From JADKCL01 sp046050405 (GTDB lineage: Bacteria > Bacteroidota > Bacteroidia > J057 > JADKCL01), in contig JBJOPY010000092.1 in NCBI GenBank assembly GCA_046050405.1, positions 1 to 30,676 on the forward strand: a stretch of 30,676 nucleotides of DNA, in the 5' to 3' direction. The notes under the pieces are model-generated. The model was given only the letters and a program-made list of their open reading frames with translations, searched no databases and was not told the DNA's origin. Below, piece by piece: positions 1 through 8,603 of this stretch; the stretch's first letter is position 1; each line of letters opens with the position of its first letter. The position numbers were made by a program, and so were the translations under genes.

Positions 1-62
1 GTCAGTTCCGTGCCGCGCTCGTACTCCGCGACCAGCGCACGGTAATCCAGTTTCTGTTTCAT
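1..62 (-). CDS. 5' end of an unidentified protein, cut by the window edge
   Basis: An ATG at 62 on the minus strand opens a frame that stays open to the window edge, giving about 20 residues that begin MKQKLDYRALVAEYERGTEL. It lies 44 bases downstream of the leucine-rich-repeat gene on the same strand, so the two could be co-transcribed. The charged start with a YRALVAEYE helix vaguely recalls the opening of small helix-turn-helix accessory proteins of insertion sequences, but 20 residues are too few to name it. Confidence 0.45.
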   Translation of the reverse strand, partial: MKQKLDYRALVAEYERGTEL

Positions 63-106
63 GAACGCAAATCACGCGGCAGCCCGCTTCGAGCGGAATA
101 TGCAGT

Positions 107-478
107 TCAGCGGGTGGTTACAAAGCTATTGCCACTCAGTTCGAGTGTCCGCAATGAATCGCAGAGCAGCAGCTCGGAAGGCAATTCCGCCAATTGATTC
201 TCATCCAGAACCAACCGCCGAAGCCGGTTCAGCACCCCGATTTCCGGAGGCAGCCGACGGATCTGATTGTTGCGAAGATTGAGCACCTCCAGCCGGTTCA
301 ATCTCCCGATCCCCGGAGGCACTTCCCGCAAAAGGTTCTGGCTGAGATCCAGTACCCGCAGGTGGGGCAAATCCAGCACTTCCATGGGGAAGTCCGTCCA
401 GCCGCGACCCGACAGATAAAGCTCTCCCGTCTCCGAGGGGGCAGCCAAGGCATCTTCCAGATTGCGCGCCGTGTACAT
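107..478 (-). CDS. small leucine-rich-repeat protein
   Basis: This is a 123-residue protein made almost entirely of about four and a half leucine-rich repeats of 23 residues. Examples are LRVLDLSQNLLREVPPGIGRL, then LEVLNLRNNQIRRLPPEIG, and LRRLVLDENQLAELPSELL. The LPxxIGxLxxLxxLxLxxNxL pattern is the bacterial/plant-intracellular type. There is no signal peptide or membrane segment, so it is probably cytoplasmic and used for protein binding; the partner is unknown. I start at the internal ATG at 478, not the upstream ATG at 526, because a promoter-like TTG-N21-TAGTTTTA lies at 485-516, just before it. The 16 residues between the two ATGs do not look like a repeat. A second minus-strand gene starts 44 bases after its stop. 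Confidence 0.75.
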   Translation of the reverse strand: MYTARNLEDALAAPSETGELYLSGRGWTDFPMEVLDLPHLRVLDLSQNLLREVPPGIGRLNRLEVLNLRNNQIRRLPPEIGVLNRLRRLVLDENQLAELPSELLLCDSLRTLELSGNSFVTTR

Positions 479-484
479 CGGATG

Positions 485-516
485 TAAAACTAGGCAGGAA
501 GGATGGCTCAGCCCAA
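485..516 (-). promoter_or_regulatory. candidate Bacteroidota promoter of the LRR gene
   Basis: Read on the minus strand, a TTG (514-516) is followed after 21 bases by TAGTTTTA (485-492). This matches the Bacteroidota sigma-factor pattern TTG-N-TAnnTTTG at all but the last base. The predicted transcript start is only a few bases before the ATG at 478. Confidence 0.35.
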
Positions 517-965
517 ACAACGGCATCCCCCTCCATCCATGCCGACGCGTCCACGATGCACTGAGGCAGCCATGGGAAAGCTAGGCGAAGTTCCTGCATT
601 CACATTTCTTTCAGGGCATGTCTCGTGTCACCTCGCCTGCAAGCAAAAGGCGCACGGAATTGCTCGCAATCCACAGATTCATTGCATACATGGAAGGAAT
701 GGAATGCCTCTCAAAATCATTGCCCGGAGTACGCAACGATGGAGCTTGCGGAATCCATCCTACGACTCCCATCCATCACACCGCCCCACCGGCTGCGGTG
801 GATATTTCACAAACCGCCCGTCCACCCTTGACCTCTCACACATCATGAACACGCTCCCTCGGGCGTTGGTGGTCATGCGGAGGTGACGGCAAAGATGGCA
901 GAGACTGGAGGGAAAGGGTAGTGCATCCATATTTGGCTATCCAACTAATATGACGACATGATGTT
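517..965. other. stretch with no recognisable gene
   Basis: Several short frames exist on both strands, but none shows a recognisable motif, codon pattern or start context. A small perfect stem (CCACC at 786-790 with GGTGG at 797-801) is the only structure noted. It may be the decayed remains of a gene, but I could not assemble a convincing protein from any frame. Confidence 0.4.
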
Positions 966-995
966 TTGCAAGCTTCCGGCATTGGCCTATTTTTG
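966..995 (+). promoter_or_regulatory. Bacteroidota-type promoter of the acyltransferase gene
   Basis: TTG at 966-968, a 19-base spacer, then TATTTTTG at 988-995: an exact fit to the TTG-N19-TAnnTTTG consensus. Transcription should begin near 1001-1003. This rules against the TTG codon at 1003 as the start and implies a very short leader before ATG 1009 or 1021. Confidence 0.6.
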
Positions 996-1008
996 ACGGC
1001 TATTGAAT

Positions 1009-2217
1009 ATGGATAATCGGATGAAATTTTTGGAGATCAAGCTCGGCGACCAGCGTCTCATTCGGGAATTTCTGGAGCTTCCCGTACGGATTTATAAAAA
1101 TGACCCTTTGTGGATCAGACCCTTGGACAAGGACATAGAAGCCGTCTTCAACCCCAAAACCAACAAGTTCTGGCGGCATGGGAAGGCGATTCGGTGGATT
1201 TTGCAGAACGGCGAGGGGGAGACCGTCGGTCGTGTCGCAGCCTTCATCAATGAACGCACCGCGAACACGGAAGCGCAACCGACAGGAGGCATGGGTTTCT
1301 TCGAATGCGTGGACGATCAAGGGACTGCAAACATGCTCTTCGACAAATGCAAGGAGTGGCTCACCGAGAATGGCATGGAAGCCATGGATGGCCCCATCAA
1401 TTTCGGGGAACGGGAGGCGTGGTGGGGACTACTCTACGAAGGTCGGCATGAGCCGGTCTATCAGATGAACTATCAGCCAGAATACTACATCCCGCTCTTC
1501 GAAAACTATGGTTTCAGAACATACTTCAAGCAATACGTGCTGTTCCGGCCGCTGATGGAACCCATGCAGGAGCGGCTGTATGAAAAAGCTGAAATGGTGG
1601 CCAAGGATCCGAACTACCATTTCACAACCCTGAAAAAGAATCGGTTGGGCAAGTTTGCGGAGGACTTCCGCACCATCCTGAATGGTGCCTGGACAGGCCA
1701 TGATGGTTTTAAACCCATGCGCAAGGAGCAGGCCATGGCGATCATGAACAGGATGAAGCCGATACTGGCGGAGGAATTGGCAATCTTTGGCTATTACAAG
1801 GATGAGCCCATCGCCTTTTTCATCATGATTCCGGACATGAACCAAGTCTTCAAGGATTTCAACGGTAAGTTCGGATGGCCCCAAAAGCTGAAAACCCTCT
1901 GGCGGATCAAGATGCGCAAAATCACCAAGTGCTACGGCATCATCTTCGGGATCGTCAAGGAACACCAGGGTAAAGGCGTGGACGGTGGGCTGATTAACCA
2001 TGCCCGCATCGTTTTGCACCCTATGAATCACTGGAACCACATGGAAATGAACTGGATCGGAGACTTCAACCCCAAGATGCTCAACCTCGCCCGCGGAATC
2101 GGTGGGCGTGACTACAAGACCTACCATACACTTCGCTACCTGTTCGACCGGACAAAACCGTTCAAGCGGCTGCCGGTCATCGGGGAGAAAATAGCTGACA
2201 ACAGCGCGAAATCCTGA
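1009..2217 (+). CDS. GNAT-like N-acyltransferase of a Bacteroidota-typical ~400-residue family
   Basis: About 402 residues, cytoplasmic, with no signal peptide. The N-terminal half has the layout of a family usually annotated as GNAT acetyltransferase in this phylum. It opens with a segment LPVRIYKNDPLWIRPL. A strand VGRVAAFIN follows, then GFFECVDDQGTANMLFDKCKEWL, the helix-rich part near an acyl-CoA site. Next come GPINFGEREAWWGLLYEG and NYQPEYYIPLFENYGF. The C-terminal half carries another GNAT-like core (KEHQGKGVDGGLINHARI). The substrate is unknown. The start is uncertain between ATG 1009 and ATG 1021; the promoter at 966-995 leaves room for either. It is a single-gene unit followed by a gap of 171 bases before the patatin gene. 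Confidence 0.7.
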   Translation: MDNRMKFLEIKLGDQRLIREFLELPVRIYKNDPLWIRPLDKDIEAVFNPKTNKFWRHGKAIRWILQNGEGETVGRVAAFINERTANTEAQPTGGMGFFECVDDQGTANMLFDKCKEWLTENGMEAMDGPINFGEREAWWGLLYEGRHEPVYQMNYQPEYYIPLFENYGFRTYFKQYVLFRPLMEPMQERLYEKAEMVAKDPNYHFTTLKKNRLGKFAEDFRTILNGAWTGHDGFKPMRKEQAMAIMNRMKPILAEELAIFGYYKDEPIAFFIMIPDMNQVFKDFNGKFGWPQKLKTLWRIKMRKITKCYGIIFGIVKEHQGKGVDGGLINHARIVLHPMNHWNHMEMNWIGDFNPKMLNLARGIGGRDYKTYHTLRYLFDRTKPFKRLPVIGEKIADNSAKS

Positions 2218-2334
2218 TGCAAGCATTCAGAATCCGCTTGGAGGAAGCTCTGGTTCCGTAAGGGTGCCACTGGCCGGTGAAAAGGAAACTGCCAGGGAAC
2301 AACCCTCCAGGGGTATAAATGTCCAGATGGGCGT

Positions 2335-2364
2335 TTGTCTTATACGATGGTTTGAATATATTTA
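2335..2364 (+). promoter_or_regulatory. candidate promoter of the patatin gene
   Basis: TTG at 2335-2337, a 19-base spacer, then TATATTTA at 2357-2364, one base off the TAnnTTTG consensus. The expected leader is about 18 bases and contains an AAGGA Shine-Dalgarno-like run at 2384-2387, close before the ATG at 2389. Confidence 0.5.
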
Positions 2365-2388
2365 CAGCTCATTTTTAAAATCAAGGAT

Positions 2389-3525
2389 ATGATGAAAAAA
2401 ACATTTGCAGAACACCTGGACCCCAAGATTACGCCCAAGAGGATTTTGTCGTTGGACGGTGGTGGAATCAGAGGTGCCTTATCATTAGGCTTCCTCAAGA
2501 AGATTGAAACGATCCTGCGCCAGCGGGAAGGCGACCCCAACCTGCTCCTTTGTGATTATTTTGACCTCATTGGTGGCACATCCACGGGTTCCATCATCGC
2601 AGCAGGATTGTCAATTGGCTTCAGTGTGGACGATCTCGTGAAACTCTACATGGATCTCGGAGGCAAGATTTTCGGGAAAAAGAACAACTGGTGGAATCCA
2701 TTAGAAACGTTCAAGTTTATGAAGGCAGGCTACGATCATAAAGTCTTGGAAGAGAGTCTCCGAAAGGCATTTGGAGAGATCACTCTCGGCAGCGACAAGA
2801 TCAGGACAGGCCTCTGCATCGTGGCAAAGCGGGCTGATACCAACAGTGTATGGCCATTGATCAACCATCCCGGTGGCAAGTACTTCGATTCCGCTATTGG
2901 AAAAAACAAGGACATCCCCCTCTGGAAAGCCGTCCGGGCAAGCAGTGCCGCTCCGACATACTTCCTCCCCCAAATGATCGACGTTGGAAACGGTCAGGTG
3001 GGTGCCTTCGTGGATGGTGGCGTAAGCATGGCCAATAATCCAAGCCTGACACTGCTGATGGTTGCCACGCTGAAAGGCTTTCCCTTTCAGTGGGAAATGG
3101 GAGAAGATAAGCTCAGCATCGTATCGGTTGGAACCGGTTACAGTGTTTTCAAGAAAAAATCCGGAGAGATCGAGGAGGCTTGGCTTGCCACATGGGCCGC
3201 AGCAGTTCCTAATATGCTCATGCAAGATGCGTCTTCGCAAAATGAGCTTCTCCTGCAATGGCTTTCTGAATCCCCCACGGCCGTGGAGATCGATGGCGAG
3301 AGCGGGAAACTTCAAGGGGATTACCTGGCAGGAAAGCCAATGCTCAAATACCTTCGGTATAATTTCGCGATCACAGAGAAAGAGTTGAACGGCTTGGGCA
3401 TAGGGACATTCGACGACGCCGACGTAGAGAGCTTGATCGAAATGAGCAATGCCGAGAACCGCTTCCGGCTCTATGACATCGGATCGGCAGCCGCCAATAA
3501 GGTTCTGCCAGAGCATCTTTCCTGA
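2389..3525 (+). CDS. patatin-like phospholipase / lipid acyl hydrolase
   Basis: 378 residues. All patatin signatures are present: the oxyanion-hole motif DGGGIRG at residues 23-29, the nucleophile elbow GTSTG with Ser65, and the DGG motif with the catalytic Asp209. VRASSAAPTYFLP just before it is the usual helix-strand leading to the second catalytic residue. It has no signal peptide, so it probably acts on membrane phospholipids or acyl esters from the cytoplasmic side. Patatins of this length occur as housekeeping lipases and as effectors of cyclic-nucleotide antiphage systems; no nucleotidyltransferase or E1/E2-like partner lies beside it here, so a defence role is unsupported. It has its own promoter and a strong terminator at 3548-3613. 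Confidence 0.9.
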   Translation: MMKKTFAEHLDPKITPKRILSLDGGGIRGALSLGFLKKIETILRQREGDPNLLLCDYFDLIGGTSTGSIIAAGLSIGFSVDDLVKLYMDLGGKIFGKKNNWWNPLETFKFMKAGYDHKVLEESLRKAFGEITLGSDKIRTGLCIVAKRADTNSVWPLINHPGGKYFDSAIGKNKDIPLWKAVRASSAAPTYFLPQMIDVGNGQVGAFVDGGVSMANNPSLTLLMVATLKGFPFQWEMGEDKLSIVSVGTGYSVFKKKSGEIEEAWLATWAAAVPNMLMQDASSQNELLLQWLSESPTAVEIDGESGKLQGDYLAGKPMLKYLRYNFAITEKELNGLGIGTFDDADVESLIEMSNAENRFRLYDIGSAAANKVLPEHLS

Positions 3526-3547
3526 TCGTTAACAGCATCGGGAACCT

Positions 3548-3613
3548 GCCCTTCGGAGTGAGTGGAATCCTTGTCACGATGGGAATCCAGGCACTCCGGA
3601 GGGCTTTTTCTTT
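3548..3613 (+). terminator. Rho-independent terminator after the patatin gene
   Basis: A 13-base arm (3548-3560, GCCCTTCGGAGTG) pairs with 3592-3604 (CACTCCGGAGGGC) with a single G-U pair. The run TTTTTCTTT (3605-3613) follows. The loop is long (31 bases). The T-run is only on the plus-strand side, so it serves the patatin gene and not the convergent phosphorylase gene. Confidence 0.75.
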
Positions 3614-3722
3614 CATGTTAGCAAATGTATATTTTCATGCAATGTCATTCTGGAGGGCACACAAAGGTGGTTTCGAAATGCGGTGGAAATCCCAGGTTCC
3701 GCCCATCCAAGCCCGATAGCAT

Positions 3723-5231
3723 TCAGGACTCGATTCGGATCAGGTTGGGCAATGTACCCAGGAAATCCATCGCATAGTCCAGTTCGCCTTGGGAAGAGGC
3801 ATGGATGGTGAAAAGGAGATCGCCCTGACGGACGATGCGTCCGATCGGCGCTAAGTATTGTATCCCAGCTGCGGGAGACCTGGGTGCTCCAGCCAGCTTT
3901 GCAATTCGTGCAAGGTTGCGATTGTCCACGGCAGCTACCGTCCCAGACTGCGTGGCAGTACATCCATGCCTGAATTCTGCGGTTTGAGGTTCCTTGAATC
4001 CGCCTTGTGCCTCGCAAATCGCCATGAATTTCGCCAAGGCCTTGCCGCTGTACAACATCTCGGATGCGATCTGAACCGCGTCTTGCTTCGAAAATCTGCC
4101 AGAGCATTCGAGCACCTTTGCGGCAAGCAACAGTGCCCGGTCCCGAAGGTCCTCCGGCGCATCAGCCTCATTCCTCAGTACGCGCAAGACATCCATGGCT
4201 TCCAATGCCGGCCCGATTCCACGTCCAACCGGCTGGGTGCCGTCCGTGATGACCACCTCGACCTCGAGGCCGATGGTTGATGCCACCGTATTGAATTCAT
4301 ACTTGAGCTTCACGGCATCCTCCAGGGTATGCACCTTGGCTGTCGCGCCGACGGGTATGTCGATCACCACATGGGTGGATCCGGCTGCGGCTTTTTTGCT
4401 CAATACGGAAGCGATCGTCTGACCTTCACTGTCGATGTCTAGTGCCTTCTCGATGTGAATCAGGATGTCGTCGGCAGGGCTCAGGCCTACGGCCCCACCC
4501 CAGGCAAGGCAACCGCCTACACGGCTCACCACTTCGCGAATGCGCTCGACCGATAGATCCACCGTGGTCATCGTCTCCATGACGTCTGCGGTGCCGGCAG
4601 GCGATGTGATGGCTTTGGAAGAGGTCTTCGGGATGGTCAATCCAGCGGCGGCGGCGATGCCCACCACGATCGGTGTGGTGCGGTTCCCGGGTAGTCCCCC
4701 AATGCAGTGCTTGTCCACGATCATCGGCTCATCCCAGACAATCCGCTGCCCAGAGGAGATCATTGCCTGCGTAAGTGCCACGATTTCAGGAAGACAGAGG
4801 CGGTTGCCGGCACAGGTTGCTAAAAATGCCGCCAGCTCGATGCTGGCATATCGGCCTGCGACCACATCATTCAGGATCGCATCGAAATCCGCACGATTGA
4901 GCTCCTCGCCATTCATCTTTGCCCTCACCCTGGAAAAGGATAGGTTGGGCGGGTGGTGCGAGATACAGACTTTGTCACCGTCCTTCACTTGCAACCGTCC
5001 AAGTGCAGCCGATGATAGCCCCACTTCCCCTGGGGTAAGGAAATCGCCTTGAACCACATTGAGTGTCGCGATGATCCTATTTCCATTCGCTTCGACCAGT
5101 AGCCTGGCATGGGCTGTGAAGCCGTCGGATTTGCAGACATGCGAATCAGCCCGGAGATAGGCGATGATTTCCAGATAAGCATCTATACCGATGTCTTTGA
5201 CCCTGAGCTGATGCGCGTGGTGCTGATTCAT
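3723..5231 (-). CDS. deoA: putative thymidine phosphorylase, long 'type 2' / AMP-phosphorylase-like family
   Basis: 502 residues from ATG 5231. The enzyme would cleave thymidine (or another nucleoside or nucleotide) with phosphate to free base and deoxyribose- or ribose-1-phosphate. The family signature DKHCIGGLPGNRTTPIVVGI binds phosphate and pyrimidine. TSSKAITSPAGTADVMET, WGGAVGLSPADDILI, SEGQTIASVLSKKAAAGS and DGTQPVGRGIGPALEA follow in the expected order. The roughly 85-residue N-terminal extension and total length fit the archaeal AMP-phosphorylase/putative thymidine phosphorylase subfamily, not the ~440-residue E. coli DeoA. The frame extends 29 codons further up to 5318, but that part lacks family features. 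No other deoxyribose-catabolic gene is adjacent. Activity on AMP versus thymidine cannot be decided from sequence. Confidence 0.85.
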   Translation of the reverse strand: MNQHHAHQLRVKDIGIDAYLEIIAYLRADSHVCKSDGFTAHARLLVEANGNRIIATLNVVQGDFLTPGEVGLSSAALGRLQVKDGDKVCISHHPPNLSFSRVRAKMNGEELNRADFDAILNDVVAGRYASIELAAFLATCAGNRLCLPEIVALTQAMISSGQRIVWDEPMIVDKHCIGGLPGNRTTPIVVGIAAAAGLTIPKTSSKAITSPAGTADVMETMTTVDLSVERIREVVSRVGGCLAWGGAVGLSPADDILIHIEKALDIDSEGQTIASVLSKKAAAGSTHVVIDIPVGATAKVHTLEDAVKLKYEFNTVASTIGLEVEVVITDGTQPVGRGIGPALEAMDVLRVLRNEADAPEDLRDRALLLAAKVLECSGRFSKQDAVQIASEMLYSGKALAKFMAICEAQGGFKEPQTAEFRHGCTATQSGTVAAVDNRNLARIAKLAGAPRSPAAGIQYLAPIGRIVRQGDLLFTIHASSQGELDYAMDFLGTLPNLIRIES

Positions 5232-5485
5232 TCTTCGATCATTGAGCGGAACAAGATAGGGATTTAGAAGGCAATGGTAAAATGCGATTGGTGCGCCGTA
5301 CGCCAATTTGAAGCACAAACCATTGCCTCAAAGTCCATATTCATTCAAAAGTAGTACTCCATTCGCTGAATTCGATTCTTCCTCCCCTACCAAGTGCTTA
5401 ATTGACAGATCTTTTGACACTTTGCAACGGTCTCATCAATTCATGATGGAGAGCTGGTGCAGGGATGGCAATGGTCCGGGGTCTC

Positions 5486-8461
5486 TCAGTATCCGAACAA
5501 ATCCTGCAAGCTCAGCTCGACGACTTCTCCATACTGCGAGAGCGCCTTAAGGTCGATCCTGTCTTTGCTGCCAAGGACAAATAAGTTATACTGCTTGCCA
5601 GAGACATAATTCTTGTGAAAGGCCTGCACGTCGTCAAATGTCAATTTCGGAAGGGCGACGTAAATTTCCATGCGCTGATCGACACTGATGCCATGCCGCA
5701 GAGCATTCTCGTAACGGAAGAGGATGGCTGTGCGGGTGATCCGCTCGGTATCGATCTGGTTCCGGATCGAGGCCTTCGCGTTTTCGAACAGAGCCTCAGA
5801 CTTCGGTATGTTGTTCAGAAGTTCAAACATTCCAGCGACGGCCTCACCGACCTTGTCAGCTTGGGTTCCGACGTAGGACAGTACGGAATAAGGTTCCTTG
5901 TATTTCGGAGGCGTGACAAATGAGGAGAAGGTGGAATAGGCCAATGCCTTGGATTCACGGATGGTTTGGAAGACGATGCTGGACATGTTATCACCAAAGT
6001 ATTCATTGAACATCAGGATGATCTGGTACATGGTTGGATCGTACATGACCGACCGTGACAACCAGAGGATTTCGGCCTGGACGATGTCGTAGTTCACAAA
6101 ATAGACCTTGGGTTTATTGGTTTCCGCAAAAGGATAAGGATTCATGTCAGGAACTGGCCTCAGACTCGCAGGCACTTGGTGGAGGCGGTTCAGTGTCGTG
6201 GCAACCTCTGCCGGGTTGGCTGGGCCGTAGTAAAGCACGCGGTGCTGGTAGTCAGTCATGCCCTTTATTTTGCCTACCAAGGCCTCGGATTTGATTCCGC
6301 GCAGAATCTTTTCTTGAAGGATGTCGTTAAACGGATTCTTGGCACCATAGAGGCCGTAGGATCGCATGGCTCCCCACAGGATCTGGCCCTTGTCCAGTTT
6401 TGCGTCTTCGCGAGCCTTGACTGTACGATCAATCAGCGAGACCAGTGCCGCATCGTCCGCCCTGGCATTCTTTAGAAGGTGCTCGAATAAATCCAAACTC
6501 GCCTCGAAGTTGGAGGCGAGTCCGCTTACATAAACGTATATCCGATCGTCTCCGACACTGACATCGAAGGTCGTTCCGAGCTGATAGAATTTTTTGGAGA
6601 TTTCATCTGCTGAGAATTGGTCAGTGCCGAGGAAAGGAAGGTATTCAATGGCCAATGCCATTTCTTTATCTTGATTCTTGCCGAAATCAAGCAAGTAAAA
6701 GAGGGTGAACAGGTCGTTTTCCTCGTTTTTCACATAGTGCATCTTCACCCCGGATTTAAGTGTTGATTTCAGGATGTCCTTGTCATAGTTGAGGAATCGC
6801 GGCACGATCTCAGGAGCTTCCATCGTCGCGATGGACTTCAGGAATTCGCTTTGGGAATCCCTGTTTACCTCCACGGGCGTTATTTTCGGTTTGACCACCT
6901 TCTGGGAGGCCTCGCGTTCTCCGGTACGCTTGTACAATACGACATAGTTGTCCTCGAAGTAGGTTCTGGCGACCTGAATGACATCCTCCTTGGATAATTT
7001 CCGCATTTTGTCGATCTTTTGGATGTGATCGACCCACGGTTGACCGGAGATGAAGGCATCGATATAATCCTCCGTGCGTCCTTGGTTGCTTTCATACTGA
7101 CGCATCTGCTGGATTTCCATGTTGTTGACGACAGCGGGCAGTAGCATGGCATCAAACTCTCCGGATTTGATCCGCGCGAGCTGTTCGATCAGCAATTGCT
7201 CCACCTCTTCCAGTTTCTGTCCTTCTTTCGGGGATCCATGGAGCATAAAGATACCATAATCCTTGTGTTTGGTCGTATAGCTATTGGCTTCCAGCACCTT
7301 CTGCTGCTTGACGAGGTTGAGGTCGATCAGTCCCGCAGTGGAATTGCTGAGGAGGTAGTTGATCATCTCGAGGGCAGGAATATCGGTGCTGGAGGCGCCA
7401 GGTATGCGGAAGGCGATGTCTATAAACTCCGCATCAGGGCCATGTACTTCGACGCGGTGCACTCCACTCAGCGGAGCCTCTATCGGGCCTTCGTAGGGCT
7501 TGACAGGCTTGCTTTGGAAGCTGCCGAAGTTCTCGTCGATCAAGCGAACCACCTGGTCTGGGTCGAAGTCGCCAGAGAGGCAGATCGCCATGTTGTTCGG
7601 AACGTAGTAGGCAGCGAAATAGTCCTTGATTTTCTTGATCGAAGGGTTCTTCAAGTGATCCACAGTACCGATCGTGGTTTGCTGTCCATAGTTATGGGTA
7701 GGGAAGACGGCTTCCATGAGCTTCTCGTAGGCAGCATCGTAGTCACTGTCGAGCGAAATGTTCTTTTCCTCATATACAGCCTCGAGTTCTGTATGGAACA
7801 AGCGAAAGACGGGGTTTCGAAAACGTTCACTTTCGATTTTCAGCCATATGGCCACCATGTTGGACGGAATGTCATTAATGAAGGCTGTACGCTCGACCGA
7901 GGTATAGGCATTGGTGCCTTTGGCACCGATGGAAGAGAGCATTTTGGCGAGTTCGTTGGCGATGGCGAACTTGGCTGCCTCACCGGATGTCTTGTCGATC
8001 TGGGCATAGATATTTTCCCGTGTAGCTTCGTCGGAAGTGCCCCGGTATTGCTCGTACAATTTTTCAATCCTGTCCAGAAGCGGTTTCTCCTTGGCGTAGT
8101 CCAAAGTGCCGTATCGGTCTGTTCCTTTGAAAAGCAAGTGCTCCAGGTAATGAGCAAGTCCCGTGCAATCCTTGGGGTCATTGTTGCTGCCGGTGCGTAC
8201 AACGATGCTGGTCTGGATCCGGGGTTCGTTTTTGTTGACTGTCAGATAGACCGTCAGCCCATTTTGAAGGGTATAAATGCGCGAATTGAGCGGATCCCCT
8301 GAGACGGAGAACCATGTGTACTTTCCGTCGGGAGAAGTCTGGGTGGTGGTGACGTATTTGGCACCTCCCGTGTACTTGCTCTTGTCGCCCTGGGAATAGA
8401 GTCCCATCCCGAGCGAAATCAACACTGCCAGGGCAAATGCCGGCCTCAAATATCTCTTCAT
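5486..8461 (-). CDS. secreted M16 family (pitrilysin/insulinase) zinc metallopeptidase, double-length
   Basis: 991 residues. The N-terminus MKRYLRPAFALAVLISLGMG is a signal peptide, so the protein is periplasmic or exported. The inverted zinc motif HYLEH is at residues 104-108. The downstream acidic cluster ELEAVYEE at 225-232 supplies the third zinc ligand. FKGTDRYGT after the motif and the YYVPNNMAICLSGDFD segment are typical. The protein contains two M16 halves in one chain; the C-terminal half (from about residue 560) has no HxxEH and is presumably the inactive partner that closes the clamshell. I chose ATG 8461 over the longer frame (to 8638) because the signal peptide begins there and a TACCTTTG -7 element lies just upstream. 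It likely degrades peptides. Confidence 0.9.
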   Translation of the reverse strand: MKRYLRPAFALAVLISLGMGLYSQGDKSKYTGGAKYVTTTQTSPDGKYTWFSVSGDPLNSRIYTLQNGLTVYLTVNKNEPRIQTSIVVRTGSNNDPKDCTGLAHYLEHLLFKGTDRYGTLDYAKEKPLLDRIEKLYEQYRGTSDEATRENIYAQIDKTSGEAAKFAIANELAKMLSSIGAKGTNAYTSVERTAFINDIPSNMVAIWLKIESERFRNPVFRLFHTELEAVYEEKNISLDSDYDAAYEKLMEAVFPTHNYGQQTTIGTVDHLKNPSIKKIKDYFAAYYVPNNMAICLSGDFDPDQVVRLIDENFGSFQSKPVKPYEGPIEAPLSGVHRVEVHGPDAEFIDIAFRIPGASSTDIPALEMINYLLSNSTAGLIDLNLVKQQKVLEANSYTTKHKDYGIFMLHGSPKEGQKLEEVEQLLIEQLARIKSGEFDAMLLPAVVNNMEIQQMRQYESNQGRTEDYIDAFISGQPWVDHIQKIDKMRKLSKEDVIQVARTYFEDNYVVLYKRTGEREASQKVVKPKITPVEVNRDSQSEFLKSIATMEAPEIVPRFLNYDKDILKSTLKSGVKMHYVKNEENDLFTLFYLLDFGKNQDKEMALAIEYLPFLGTDQFSADEISKKFYQLGTTFDVSVGDDRIYVYVSGLASNFEASLDLFEHLLKNARADDAALVSLIDRTVKAREDAKLDKGQILWGAMRSYGLYGAKNPFNDILQEKILRGIKSEALVGKIKGMTDYQHRVLYYGPANPAEVATTLNRLHQVPASLRPVPDMNPYPFAETNKPKVYFVNYDIVQAEILWLSRSVMYDPTMYQIILMFNEYFGDNMSSIVFQTIRESKALAYSTFSSFVTPPKYKEPYSVLSYVGTQADKVGEAVAGMFELLNNIPKSEALFENAKASIRNQIDTERITRTAILFRYENALRHGISVDQRMEIYVALPKLTFDDVQAFHKNYVSGKQYNLFVLGSKDRIDLKALSQYGEVVELSLQDLFGY

Positions 8462-8479
8462 TGTTTCAGGAAATTTTTT

Positions 8480-8487
8480 CAAAGGTA
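8480..8487 (-). promoter_or_regulatory. possible -7 element of the M16 peptidase promoter
   Basis: On the minus strand this reads TACCTTTG, an exact TAnnTTTG match, 18 bases before the start codon at 8461. No TTG lies at the usual -33 spacing, so the promoter call is tentative. Confidence 0.35.
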
Positions 8488-8603
8488 TAATCTCAAGTAG
8501 AGCCTCCATATGCATTTTTGCAGAGTGGATGCCGAAACCTACAGGTTCAGCAGACTTGTTGTCGAAGTTAATCACTGTTTCAATATCCCAGGTTCGCAAA
8601 TCC

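Noticed and set aside
517..965. Possible decayed transposase in the gap upstream of the acyltransferase
   Set aside because: I tried the frames on both strands and found no ordered family motifs, unlike the relics at 9182 and 22409.
2240..2308. Complementary words (GGAGG, GGTTCC, AGGGT with GGGAAC, ACCCT, CCTCC) between the acyltransferase and patatin genes, possibly alternative RNA hairpins
   Set aside because: The pairs are short and not properly nested, and no T-run or known riboswitch shape follows; it may be chance.
2389..3525. Patatin as a CBASS-type antiphage effector
   Set aside because: No CD-NTase, E1/E2, JAB or other defence gene is adjacent; the gene has its own promoter and terminator, so it is an isolated lipase gene.
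7196..8302. 368-codon plus-strand frame inside the M16 peptidase gene
   Set aside because: It is the shadow of a gene with an intact HxxEH motif and signal peptide; its own translation has no family features.
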